Shown here: positions 23,401 through 34,053 of the stretch, in pieces
Layout of the letters: each line of letters begins with the position of its first letter
How positions within the stretch are numbered: position 1 is the stretch's first letter
Assembly: GCA_009733575.1 (NCBI GenBank)
Contig: ML769569.1
Location: forward strand, 62,001-126,000
Reading direction: 5' to 3'
Length of the DNA stretch: 64,000 bases
Source: Gymnopus androsaceus JB14
Lineage: Eukaryota; Basidiomycota; Agaricomycetes; Agaricales; Omphalotaceae
Position numbers and translations under genes: made by a program
The notes under the pieces: model-generated
The model's input: the letters and a program-made list of their open reading frames with translations, nothing else
The model's database searches: none
Told to the model about the DNA's origin: nothing

Positions 23401-24760
23401 TCTTCATGGATAGGGTCTTCCGGTAGGTGTCGTTTGAGGTGAGATTGTTTTGCCAAATTCTTCTTCCAGCTATTCCAAATCTTCACCTCATCTGTGTACC
23501 ACCGACGAGCAAACGGCGATGGCTTAACCATTGGTACATGTTCCTTGACCACTTTTTCTACCACTTTGTCAAAGGCCCTCAAGCAAATATCAAACTCTTC
23601 CCTTGTCTCAATCTCCGTTGGCTCCCCCAGACCCTCCAGGCCATTAATCAGGTCATTCATGAGCTCTGCCCATTCAACTTTCCTCCAGTTCCATTTAGGG
23701 CGCTCAGGGGCATGTTCCAATGTCAGTGCTATTTCAGTTATAATGGAGAAATGGTCCGTTAGTGGTGGTTGTAGGACTGGGTCAACTTTGCATGTGACAA
23801 TTTGCTCAAGCAAAGCAGCTGAGCAAAAGACATTGTCAACCCTGGTTTCATTCTTGGTGTTGCTGGCTTTGAGGGTCAGTATCATTGGTGGTAGAGCCAT
23901 CCTCATTCCAAATCTGGTTGTGAGGTCAATAAGAGTCTGAGCTGCTCGTAAATTTGCGGCAGTGAAGAGGTGAGTGTTTCGAGGGTTGTCCCGTAATGGA
24001 TGGTGTCAATTATAATTGCCGAGCCAAAGGTAGTTCAGGAGAGACTTGGCTGTCAAAAGGGCATCGGTTGAAGATAAATAATTTTGTAGTGCATCCAGCG
24101 CATTGTCGTGGTTGCAGTCAATGTACATGTTGATAATTCGAAGTGTCCCGAATGGCCCGGTGATCTGGACTGCTGTTATGTCCGAATTCCGGATTGGAAT
24201 TGGGTTCCATGAGCCGGTCGATAAGCTTTTGTTGATCATCAGCACTGACCGCGTTCTCTTCTTTGTTTCTTCACTGTCAAGGTGTATTGCTGGGTATATT
24301 GGCTGGTATCTGGACAGTCCCTTTGTATTTCCAAATTTGTCAATATGAGGCTCCTGCATTGCAAGAATATCAAACAAGCTGTTGGTATTAAAGAGCATGC
24401 TGAATTGTGCTCCTGGTGATCTATTTAGATTTTGTTGCCATATTTTGAGTCTGTTCAAAGGTGCATAATTGTTAGTTTGCTCCATCATTAATTTTGATTG
24501 TTGGTATCAATAGTCTGGCTGGAGCGCATGGCTCTTGGCTCGGATGGGGTTTGTGTGAGGGATTGCTGGTCAACCCAAGCATCCATCGTCGACTGCCTTG
24601 CAAATGTAACCTGCTGCGAGGTCGGTGGTTTGCCAGGAGGTTGGCTTGGTCCCGATTGTGGACCTCCAAACCCCCCTGCGTCTTTATTCCTCATACCTCC
24701 TGCTAGGCATCCCGTGCCTCGTCTCTCCACTGTCTGCCATCCTCAATCACATTGTACAAG

Positions 24761-26548
24761 TTACTCCCTCCACGACTTGTCAAACATCTCCTCCCTGATC
24801 TCACCGAATGAGTCCCATGTCTCAGGGTCCTCGCTCACAAAGTATTTGTAGTGGAGATCAGTTCTTTGCGCCCATAGTGCCTCTCGCTGTCTAATAAATG
24901 CTGGGCATAATTGGTCAGAAGCCCCATGTCCAGCCACCTTGCATACAGTGCAGAAGAGACCATCCATGGGTGCCTCGCAACTCGCCATGCAATGATTTTT
25001 GTCGCATCATCTGCACGCCTCCTCCTTTTGTTTACATCCCTTTGCGAAGTGGCCAAACTTGTGACACTTCAAGCAACTGCGAGGCTCTGGAAGGGACTTC
25101 CGAGCCTCGAGAGCTTCCCCCTGTACTATCAATCCATTCCGGATTGCATGCTTGGTCTGTTCGCCATCAGCAAATGAACATATGATGTGTGCCACTTTTT
25201 GGTGTTCTTCCCTTCTCTCAACCGCTTTTATCCAGTGGACTTTGACAATCGCATTCCTTTCCAAGGAATTCACCTCTTCCCACCTCCACCAGGTCATCTC
25301 AGAGGCAATGTCCTCTGAGACTGGGACCATTTCCACAATCACATCGAAAGTATCAAAACTTGCATCTATTTCCCCTTCCCAGTGTCCTACCCACTTTTCC
25401 ATCTGATCATCCTTTTTCATCCACCGTGCCGTCTCCTCATCTGCCCAATGCACCAGTGCTCCCCTGGCAATCTTTCTGGCTGAGATGAATTGACCAGTCA
25501 AATGTGGACCCAAGTTGAAGAGGTCACCATCTCTGGCCTTCTCCAGCGCCACATTCACTCTTTCGATAATTTCCTTCTCGGACAGCATATCCATCCAGTG
25601 CAGCTCTGCAAGTTGTCCCCGCTCCCTGATCACTACCTTTTGATAGGCCGCTCTTGCATCTCGGATCACATGAGCATGCAGTGCTCTTAAAACATTTGCC
25701 ATTGTCCCTACTCTTTTGTCCATTACAGATCGTGCAGCCTCTGCAAAACTTTTGCTTCCCGCATTCACAATCAGCTCAACCTCTTCCATTTCATCAAACC
25801 AGTCCTTGGGTCCCTTGCCGTTAGCAGCGGGTAATCCCTCGGATATCTTTTCAACTTTCTCTTTCAGCAGCAACATAGTCTCATTTGCCTCGGAGATTAG
25901 ACCATTGCACTGTCTCATCACCTCCTCCGCTGCCTTGAAAGCCGCCTCCGCTTCCCTCTCCAGCTTCTCTATTGGTTTCTGCAGGTTGGCTTGGACCCGG
26001 TCCGCCACTATCTGCATGAACGCAGTCTCATCGCTGAGTTTGATCATGGTAGCCAACCCTGCCATCTCTGCAAGCTTGTTTTCAAACTTCTCCTCCAGGA
26101 CTCCAGTAACCCTCAAGCATAGCTTCTCCTCGTCAATCGTAAAAATTTCTCCCACCTCACCTCTTGATTGTAGGAATCCCTCTACTTGTTCCTCCATACG
26201 ACCTGCCATGCTCTCGAAGGCCTGGTGCTCCCCCTTTGCTGTGAATGCATTCATCGTGACAATTGCAGCAGCATGGATCATCTCCCAATCCTTCTTCTTT
26301 GCCTGACTCGTGGTCACCGATGTAATGACCTTCATGTTTGTTCCAGCCTTTTCTATTACTTTCAGCAACAGCGTGTCGCAGTTGGTAAAGTTGAAAGATT
26401 TGGGCAGCCATCTGTATGATTGAAGCAGGGTTTTCGCATTGCCGAGGTCATTGCCTGGCTTTGCATTCTGCGAGAGCGGTAGTGGCGATTCTGCTGCAGT
26501 GTGGCTCATTTTTGTTGCTGTTAATGTTGTCGGAGTTGTTGTATGCAT
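24761..26548 (-). pseudogene. LINE ORF1 (gag-like, three zinc knuckles), one internal stop
   Basis: The protein starts at 26548 and is rich in helices and coiled-coil-like segments (EKLEREAEAAFKAAEEVMRQ). Near the C-terminus are the knuckle CLKCHKFGHFAKGC and two further Cys/His clusters, the last reading CTVCKVAGHGASDQLC. Three knuckles near the end are typical of ORF1 in fungal Tad elements, where the protein binds element RNA. A TGA codon near 25004 separates the first cluster from the second; the surrounding frame is otherwise open to 24761. It lies just upstream of ORF2 on the same strand. Confidence 0.8.
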
Positions 26549-26691
26549 AAAGATAGAAGCTCAGAGTTTTATTGCTAATCACTAATGCCCTATGATCTCC
26601 CAAGGCTTCTCAATTCTGCGACGGCGCAATTTTCATCGTGAGAAAATAAGAAGAAGGTGACCGTTACGGATCAAGAAAAGTCGCCATTCCA

Positions 26692-27320
26692 TGAACTAAT
26701 AAATATACTCCTCCATGGAATCCATGAACTAGTATGACTTACTGGTACTATTACAACCATTAGATTAGTTACTAGTGCGAGTTATTGGTACTATTACAAC
26801 CATTAGATTAGTTAGCAGTACAAGTTACTAGTACTAGTACAACCATTGGATGAGTTACTAGTCTGACTTATTGGTAATACTAAAACCATTAGATTAGTTA
26901 CTGAGTTATTAGTCCAACTTATTGGTACTACTACAACCATTAGATTAGTTACTAGTACAAGTCATTAGTACTAGTACAACTATTAGATGAGTTAGTAGTC
27001 CAACTTATTGGTACTATTACAACCGTTAGATTCGTTACTAGTCTGATTTATTTGTACTGTTATAGCCATTAGATTAGTCACTAGTACAACTGTACCAATA
27101 GCTCACACTAGTAACTAATCTAATGGTTGTACTAGTACCAATAACTCGGACTAGTAACTAATCTAATGGTTTTAATAGTACCAATAAGTCATACTAGTAA
27201 GCTATCTAACAGTTGTACTAGTACTAATAACTCATACTAGTAACTCATCTCATGGTTGTTGTACTAGTACCAATAACTCAGACTAGTAACTAATCTAATG
27301 GTTGTAGTAGTACCAATAAG
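26692..27320. repeat. Inverted arrays of a unit of about 44 bp (ACTAATCTAATGGTTGTA)
   Basis: From about 26740 to 27085 the unit reads CATTAGATTAGTTACTAGT with GAGTTATTGGTACTATTAC. From about 27090 to 27320 the same unit runs in the opposite direction (ACTAATCTAATGGTTGTACT). The whole block is one large imperfect palindrome of tandem repeats. Confidence 0.85.
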
Positions 27321-27328
27321 TTGGACTA

Positions 27329-27478
27329 CTGTACCATTTCAATCGAGAGTTCAGTCATGTGTCATCCCCAAAAAAATCTGAATGCAGTTTTAATTTTTTG
27401 TCAATTTTTCAGATTTCTTTTGTATTTGTTTTGGTCAAAATTTTCAGAATCGATGAACTCTCGATCGAAATGGTACAG
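27329..27478. mobile_element. 150-bp TA-flanked MITE with nearby empty site
   Basis: Ends CTGTACCATTTCAATCGAGA and CTGTACCATTTCGATCGAGA (inward) are inverted copies, with TA at 27327-27328 and 27479-27480. The unfilled site AAGTTGGACTAATAACTCAG occurs nearby at about 27521-27540 in another repeat unit, confirming the ends. Confidence 0.85.
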
Positions 27479-27570
27479 TAGTAACTCAGTAACTAATCTA
27501 ATGGTTGTAGTAGTACCAATAAGTTGGACTAATAACTCAGTAACTAATCTAATGGTTTTAGTAGCACCAA

Positions 27571-28549
27571 CATCAGCAAAAATGGTCTGGGCCCTGGGTT
27601 ATCAAAGGCTTTCCTTTGGGTGCCTAGGCTGCCCAGGAAGCCTAGGTCACCTAGGCTGCCCAGGTCATCCAGGTTTATCCCTTTGTCCTTGGCCTTTTCA
27701 GGTGGTTATAGGTAACCTATGTCAACCTGAGGTAGCCTGAGCTACCCTGAGCTACCCTGAGCTACCCTGAGTGAACCTGAGTAAACCTGAGGCAGCCTGA
27801 GCATCCTGAGGTAACCTGAGGTAGCCTGAGGGTGCCTATCATAAGTAGTGGTATCTAAAAAACATCTTAGTTATCTCATTATTCACCTGTCTTTATACTT
27901 AGTCTTATCACTCAATGTGGCTCAACTTATACTATTTCATTGTTCTTATTGGACTCACTTAATGTATTCTTATTAGAAGAAGCTTCTCAATATCTTATTG
28001 ACCTTAACTTACATCTCGGAACAGCTCACCGAAGTTATTCAGACTCATGTTTAAGTGTAGCAAGCTTAGGAGGTAATCTGTTATACTCTTGATGAATATG
28101 ATTTGACCCCATCAACAGGTTTTTGATTGTACGCAGTTCACAGGCGCCCACGCGGTTCGGCGCTTATTTAAGCGCTTATTTCGCGCAATTACTTACAACT
28201 TTGATCTATAGATGATTTATCAAGCAAGTGGAATGTCTGCTTTTGATTACAGAACATCTATATATTTAATAGCTTAAAACCCGAAGTTATTTAGGCTCTT
28301 TAGGTTGTATAAAATTAAACCAAGTTTCAGACTGTCTCAGGTTGCCTCAGGTTGCTCAGGTTTCCTCAGGCTTCCTCAGGTTCACCCAGGTTAGCCCTAT
28401 GGGGTGACTTCAGGGTACCCTAGAGGGTAGTCTCCATTAACCTGAGTTGCCCTGGTCACCCAGGTTGCCCAGGTTGCCCAGGCTACCTGAGGTTGATCTA
28501 TAAAAGGAAAGCCTTTGATAACCCAGGGCCCAGACCATTTTTGCTGATG
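27571..28549. mobile_element. 979-bp TIR element, ends CATCAGCAAAAATGGTCTGG
   Basis: The left end CATCAGCAAAAATGGTCTGG and the following GGCCCTGGGTTATCAAAGGC are repeated in reverse at the right end. Inside are degenerate CCTGAGGTAGCCTGAG-type repeats and a segment with GGCGCCCACGCGGTTCGGCG. No transposase is present. No convincing target duplication was found (TAGTA lies near both ends but in repeat context). Confidence 0.7.
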
Positions 28550-28559
28550 CATTGCCTAG

Positions 28560-29100
28560 TACAGTTACTAGTTCATGGATTCCCTAGAGTAGTATATCTT
28601 GTAGGTCATGGAATCCATGGACTAGTATGTTTTGTAGTTCATGGATTCCATGGAGTAGTATATTCAATAGTTCATGGAATCCATGGACTAGTGAATATAC
28701 TAGTTCATGGACTAGTTCATGGATTCCATGGAGTAGTATATTCAATAGTTCATGGAATCCATGGACTAGTGAATATACTAGTTCATGGATTCCATGGAGT
28801 AGTATATTCATTAGTTCATGGAATCCATGGACTAGTAAATGCACTAGTTCATGGAATCCATGGACTAGTAAATGCACTAGTTCATGGAATCCATGGACTA
28901 ATAAATGCACTAGTTTGTGGATTTCATGGACTAGTAAATGTACTAGTTCATGGAATCCATGGACTAGTAAATGCACTAGTTTGTGGATTCCATAGACTAG
29001 CATATTCATTAGTTCATGGAATCCATGGACTAATATATTTTGTAGTTCATGGATTCCATGGACTAGTACATTTACTAGTTCATGGATTCCATAGACTACT
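28560..29100. repeat. 33-bp palindromic satellite (CATGGAATCCATGGACTAGT)
   Basis: About 16 units of 33 bp, each containing TTCATGGAATCCATGGACTAG or its near-complement and an ACTAGT site, follow one another. Because the unit is a multiple of three, frames stay open on both strands (up to 280 codons with an 11-residue repeat LVHGIHGLVNA). This is a sequence artefact and not evidence of a protein. Confidence 0.9.
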
Positions 29101-29856
29101 ATACTATTTCCCTTTAAAAGTCATGTACAGGCTGCTAACCCATCCTATGAATATTTTCATGATTTTCATGATTTTTCCACTAATTATGGCACCTCATGCC
29201 CGACTTTTGTCATGTGACACATGTGACACTGTCACACTACTTATACAGTGTATCTTATCCCTAGGTCTCCTTCTGGGATCCATCCTCATAGTAATTAAAA
29301 CCTTAATTTCTAGTTTGTGCAACAGTGTCACATGAGTGCTGATGGGATCAGCAGAGGTACATTGCTTGGTGTAGATGAGAAAGTCATCACTGTAATGATC
29401 AGTCACTATTTCAAAATTTTCAATTCATACTGTGTGACAGTGTCACATGATTGTTGATGGGATCAGTAGAGATAGGTTGTCAGATGACTAGATGAGACCA
29501 TCATCACTATCACTATCAATACCTATTTGGTCGCCAATACTAAGGAGACATGGAATCCAGGACATCTGGAATCCAGAGGTGCCAGATGGGTTGTAGTAGT
29601 ACAATAAGGTTGGACTTACTGTACCATTTCAATCGAGAGTTCAGTCATGTGTCATCCCCAAAAAAATCTGAATGCAGTTTAATTTTTTGTCAATTTTTCA
29701 GATTTCTTTCTGTATTTGTTTTGGTCAAAATTTTCAGAATCGATGAACTCTCGATCGAAATGGTACAGTAGTAACTCCAGTAACTATCTAATGGTTGTAG
29801 AGTACCAATAAGTATTTAATAACTCAGTAACTAATCTAATGGTTTTAGTACACCAA

Positions 29857-30834
29857 CATCAGCAAAAATGGTCTGGGCCCTGGGTTATCAAAGGCTTTCC
29901 TTTGGGTGCCTAGGCTGCCCAGGAAGCCTAGGTCACCTAGGCTGCCCAGGTCACTCCAGGTTTATCCCTTTGTCCTTGGCCTTTTCAGGTGGTTATAGGT
30001 AACCTATGTCAACCTGAGGTAGCCTGAGCTACCCGAGCTACCCTGAGCTACCCTGAGTGAACCTGAGTAAACCTGAGGCAGCCTGAGCATCCTGAGGTAA
30101 CCTGAGGTAGCCGGAGGTGCCTATCATAAGTAGTGGTATCTAAAAAACATCTTAGTTATCTCATTATTCACCTGTCTTTATACTTAGTCTTATCACTCAA
30201 TGTTGCTCAACTTATACTATTTCATTGTTCTTATTGGACTCACTTAATGTATTCTTATTAGAAGAGCTTCTCAATATCTTTATTGACCTTAACTTACATC
30301 TCGGAACAGCTCACCGAAGTTATTCAGACTACTGTTTAAGTGTAGCAAGCTTAGGAGGTAATCTGTTATACTCTTGATGAATATGATTTGACCCCATCAA
30401 CAGGTTTTTGATTGTACGCAGTTCACAGGCGCCCACGCGGTTCGGCGCTTATTTAAGCGCTTATTTCGCGCAATTACTTACAACTTTGATCTATAGATGA
30501 TTTATCAAGCAAGTGGAATGTCTGCTTTTGATTACAGAACATCTATATATTTAATAGCTTAAAACCCGAAGTTATTTAGGCTCTTTAGGTTGTATAAAAT
30601 TAAACCAAGTTTCAGACTGTCTCAGGTTGCCTCAGGTTGCTCAGGTTTCCTCAGGCTTCCTCAGGTTCACCCAGGTTAGCCCTATGGGGTGACTTCAGGG
30701 TACCCTAGAGGGTAGTCTCCATTAACCTGAGTTGCCCTGGTCACCCAGGTTGCCCAGGTTGCCCAGGCTACCTGAGGTTGATCTATAAAAGGAAAGCCTT
30801 TGATAACCCAGGGCCCAGACCATTTTTGCTGATG
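29857..30834. mobile_element. TIR element, tandem-duplicate copy of 27571-28549
   Basis: It has the same termini and internal order as 27571-28549 with a handful of indels. It was copied by the segmental duplication and not by transposition. Confidence 0.7.
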
Positions 30835-30844
30835 CATTGCCTAG

Positions 30845-31385
30845 TACAGTTACTAGTTCATGGATTCCCTAGAGTAGTATATCTTGTAGGTCATGGAATC
30901 CATGGACTAGTATGTTTTGTAGTTCATGGATTCCATGGAGTAGTATATTCAATAGTTCATGGAATCCATGGACTAGTGAATATACTAGTTCATGGACTAG
31001 TTCATGGATTCCATGGAGTAGTATATTCAATAGTTCATGGAATCCATGGACTAGTGAATATACTAGTTCATGGATTCCATGGAGTAGTATATTCATTAGT
31101 TCATGGAATCCATGGACTAGTAAATGCACTAGTTCATGGAATCCATGGACTAGTAAATGCACTAGTTCATGGAATCCATGGACTAATAAATGCACTAGTT
31201 TGTGGATTTCATGGACTAGTAAATGTACTAGTTCATGGAATCCATGGACTAGTAAATGCACTAGTTTGTGGATTCCATAGACTAGCATATTCATTAGTTC
31301 ATGGAATCCATGGACTAATATATTTGTAGTTCATGGATTCCATGGACTAGTACATTTACTAGTTCATGGATTCCATAGACTACTA
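30845..31385. repeat. 33-bp palindromic satellite, copy 2
   Basis: This is the counterpart of 28560-29100. A single-base deletion at about 31324 closes the plus-strand frame earlier than in copy 1. Confidence 0.9.
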
Positions 31386-31870
31386 TACTATTTCCCTTTA
31401 AAAGTCATGTACAGGCTGCTAACCCATCCTATGAATATTTTCATGATTTTCATGATTTTTCCACTAATTATGGCACCTCATGCCCGACTTTTGTCATGTG
31501 ACACATGTGACACTGTCACACTACTTATACAGTGTATCTTATCCCTAGGTCTCCTTCTGGGATCCATCCTCATAGTAATTAAAACCTTAATTTCTAGTTT
31601 GTGCAACAGTGTCACATGAGTGCTGATGGGATCAGCAGAGGTACATTGCTTGGTGTAGATGAGAAAGTCATCACTGTAATGATCAGTCACTATTTCAAAA
31701 TTTTCAATTCATACTGTGTGACAGTGTCACATGATTGTTGATGGGATCAGTAGAGATAGGTTGTCAGATGACTAGATGAGACCATCATCACTATCACTAT
31801 CAATACCTATTTGGTCGCCAATACTAAGGAGACATGGAATCCAGGACATCTGGAATCCAGAGGTGCCAGA

Positions 31871-31959
31871 GGTCCTGGCGCCCTGGATATCCTGTGGATT
31901 TACTTCATATTAGATACTGGATTGTTACACTTTGGCCTATCTAACATGATATAAATTGT
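31871..31959 (-). repeat. Probable 5'-truncated LINE 3' end
   Basis: The segment including CCTGTGGATTT and ATTGTTACACTTTGG closely matches 16903-17000, the 3' tail of the LINE. It stops at about 31945. Confidence 0.5.
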
Positions 31960-32295
31960 GGTAGCCTGAAGTGGAGATATAGGCCAACTTGCAGGTCAAA
32001 TTGCATGCACAATCCTTTGGGCAATTGCCCAAGATCACCATGTGCGACATATCAGTAGTGATAAGCTATGCCTGATTGCAATTTAATCATTATCAACCAC
32101 TGTCCTCCGTGATCAGATGGATGGGGCCGGACACTTTGCGGATCTGGCCCGGGATGGTGCTCAATCTGAGTAAAATGTTGGCAGCATCAGGATTAGAACC
32201 CTCAGCACTTCCACTATTAGTCTCATAATAATTGCAAGGAAACGAGATGTGGTAACATCTTCACCATTTGACCGATACTCATTCTATAATGTAGC
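31960..32295 (-). mobile_element. SINE-like element with tRNA-derived head, copy A
   Basis: Read on the minus strand, the head has an A-box-like TCGGTCAAATGG and a strong B box GGTTCTAATCC about 65 bp later. The body contains CCCGGGCC, a GATTAAATTGCAATCAG segment and GGGCAATTGCCCAAAGGATT. The body order matches 38558-38880 on the opposite strand although the heads differ. Confidence 0.55.
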
Positions 32296-32629
32296 CAGGC
32301 TATAGTCCCACTTCATCAACACAAATAGACCCAAAAAAGCAAATCATTATAAAAAGCTGCTCTAGAGCAGAAATAACAATGTACATAGATACTAAAATGC
32401 TCAATAATCAAAAGGAAAGGCCACATGATCTTGTAAGTATGAAAATAAATCGCAGGCAAATGCAAAACAATGAAAATACGTAGTGAAATGCTCCAAGAGC
32501 GGGAATCTGTCAAAAACCATTCAAAATAACAAGCATTCCATGCCTTGCAGCAGGTAATCAAACCCCAAACACATAATAGACATCCTCCAGCGCCTCCGTC
32601 AGCCTCTCCTCATGGACTGCTGCTTCCTG

Positions 32630-32884
32630 CTACTGCTGAAAGCCCTTCCCCTTTGTTTTCTCCTTGAACTTGCCCACTGCTTTCATCCACCAAACCAGTG
32701 CCGCAAGGATACTAACCGCACCGTTACACCCAAAACTCAAAATATCGTCCCAGTCCCAATCACCATCCCGGGAATATGCAATATTGAAAGGATCTTCATC
32801 TTCATCTGGTTCTCTCTCTTGCACTCTGTCCTCTGGCTGCATCAATCTCCACCAATTGCTGAACTTGCTGGCGTGGTTGTCCAA
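32630..32884 (-). pseudogene. C-terminal fragment of an unknown fungal protein
   Basis: An 84-residue frame contains FSNWWRLMQPEDRV, DGDWDWDDILSFGCNGA and VSILAALVWWMKA. The WWxxLQP and GG/CNG-x6-LAxxWW pattern is seen in multicopy Agaricomycete hypothetical proteins; I know no function. The frame is cut 12 bp upstream of its ATG by the hAT MITE at 32896, and the sequence continues on the far side (33489-33525) before the next MITE, so the gene piece was broken by insertions. Confidence 0.45.
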
Positions 32885-32895
32885 AGCAATCCTTG

Positions 32896-33480
32896 TAGTG
32901 ATGTGCCGGCTGGGGCCCGGCTCAAAAGCCCCGGCCAGGGCTGATCAAAATGTTAAGCCGGGCCCTACATGGCGGCTGGGGCTCGGCTAGGGTCCGGCTC
33001 AGACTCAGGCCCCGGCTCAAGGTACATATATAAAATGCGATTTTTTTATCCATAAAAAATGTCACATTCAATATTAGTTTAGTGTAAATCATACAACCAA
33101 GCATAAAGTCCATTGTGAACATAAGTACAACCTCAAATGCAGCCAGAGAATGCAATAGACTAAGATTTATGACTATTTACAACCACTTACATGACATTTG
33201 ACCACAGAATAAAGCTTCTTCCTCCTTAGAATAGTGTTATAAAATAGTGTAAAATTCTGTGCTTCACAAAATGTAATAAAATTTCAGCAAAATTTCATGC
33301 GTTCTGTTGGTAAAATAAAGTGCTCTGAGCCCCGGCCCAAGACCCCGGCTCAGGGCTTCCAAAAATCTGAGCTGGGCCTTGAGCCCTCCTGAGCCCTAGA
33401 GACGGCTGGGGCCAGTTCCGGCTCAATCAGGCCCAGCTCAGAGGGCTCAAGGGCTCTGAGCCCCAGCCGGCACATCACTA
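32896..33480. mobile_element. hAT-type MITE, 585 bp, TIR TAGTGATGTGCCGGC
   Basis: The ends TAGTGATGTGCCGGC and GCCGGCACATCACTA are perfect inverted copies and differ from the MITE at 19479 by one base. An exact 8-bp duplication AATCCTTG flanks it (32888-32895, 33481-33488). Subterminal CCCGGCTC and GAGCCCCAGCC repeats are GC-rich and the centre is AT-rich. Confidence 0.92.
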
Positions 33481-33525
33481 AATCCTTGGGTCAAATTTCT
33501 TGCGGCCTTGGTTAATCCACATGCC

Positions 33526-34045
33526 TAGGGTTTTAAGGTCCAATTCAATTCAGTTTATTTGCTAAATTTTTAATGAATCATGAATTGCACCAGTGCAAGA
33601 TTTTCTGGAACCTGGATGAACTGTAAACTGGCACTGGTTTAAATGGTCCATCAGTGCAATCTTTAGCGGTGCATTTTTTAGTGCAGTTCAATGCAATTCA
33701 CAATCTAGACTGGCTTGAACTGGTCATTCTTACATCTAAAGATAGAGTATCTCAGCAGAATAATGCCAACTCAGCTGGTAAATGTCCTGTTTATCAGGTA
33801 TATACTATTGGAAGTGTAATTTCAGCATGATAAGAGTGCTCAAAGCTCTGTTTGTATTAGTATTAATTTGCACAGATTTAAACTGATGCAAGGCAGTTTA
33901 AGTAATTTTCAAAAATTGAATGCACCATGAACTGGAACTGATTTAAACTGTGCATCAGTGTAGCCTTCAGCAGTGCATTTTCCAGTGCAATCCAATGCAA
34001 TTCACAGTTTATTTACAGTTCATTGAATTGGACCTTAAAACCCTA
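33526..34045. mobile_element. hAT-like MITE, 520 bp, TIR TAGGGTTTTAAGGTCC
   Basis: Inverted ends TAGGGTTTTAAGGTCCAATT are perfect, and an 8-bp duplication CACATGCC flanks the element (33518-33525, 34046-34053). Internal segments around GCACTGGTTTAAA and CAGTGCAATYC are also palindromic. Confidence 0.9.
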
Positions 34046-34053
34046 CACATGCC

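Larger units (their letters stand above)
17003..24488 (-). pseudogene. LINE ORF2: endonuclease, reverse transcriptase, RNase H; broken
   Basis: The APE-type endonuclease starts near 24488 (LKIWQQNLNRSPGAQ, DILAMQEPHIDK). The reverse transcriptase (about 22000-23900) shows ALALDVKGAYPSVD and the catalytic FVDD in LGLLFVDDSILIA. RNase H begins YTDGSGI at about 21425 and resumes at 17536 with GKVGASVVLYRRG, EAESVGP, WIDNTS and GHEGVEGNEAADEEAKGA, so all four acidic positions can be found. Breaks are in-frame TGA codons after LGNYN (about 24006) and after DSILIA (about 22338), a one-base deletion before the last RNase H motif (about 17213), and the foldback insertion. The element is inactive as sequenced. 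Confidence 0.85.
16903..26690 (-). mobile_element. Tad-like non-LTR retrotransposon (LINE), interrupted
   Basis: On the minus strand the element has a 5' region (to about 26690), ORF1 with zinc knuckles, ORF2 with endonuclease, reverse transcriptase and RNase H, and a 3' region ending near 16903. Without the 3.87 kb insertion at 17545-21417 it is about 5.9 kb, a normal size. The last 100 bp (16903-17000) closely match 31858-31945, probably a 5'-truncated copy's 3' end. Both flanks contain the CATGGAATCCAT satellite unit, so the LINE seems to have entered that satellite. Exact ends are uncertain by tens of bases. Confidence 0.8.
27298..29586 (+). repeat. 2.29-kb direct tandem duplication, copy 1
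   Basis: The block is repeated head-to-tail at 29586-31870 with an offset of about 2285 bp. It contains a TA-flanked MITE, a 979-bp TIR element, a 33-bp satellite and a further unique stretch with two CACATGTGACACTGTCAC-like segments. The sequence ends in GAGGTGCCAGA at the junction. Confidence 0.95.
29586..31870 (+). repeat. 2.29-kb direct tandem duplication, copy 2
   Basis: This is the second copy of 27298-29586. Its first 800 bp carry many single-base insertions and deletions relative to copy 1 (for example CTTACTGTACC against CTACTGTACC), while the rest is almost identical. It contains counterparts of the 150-bp MITE (29619-29768), the 979-bp TIR element (29857-30834) and the satellite (30845-31385). 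Confidence 0.95.

Noticed and set aside
28493..29335. A 280-codon repeat protein frame and antisense partners
   Set aside because: The frame is created by a 33-bp satellite that is open on both strands and has no start context or domain; the second copy is closed by one deleted base.
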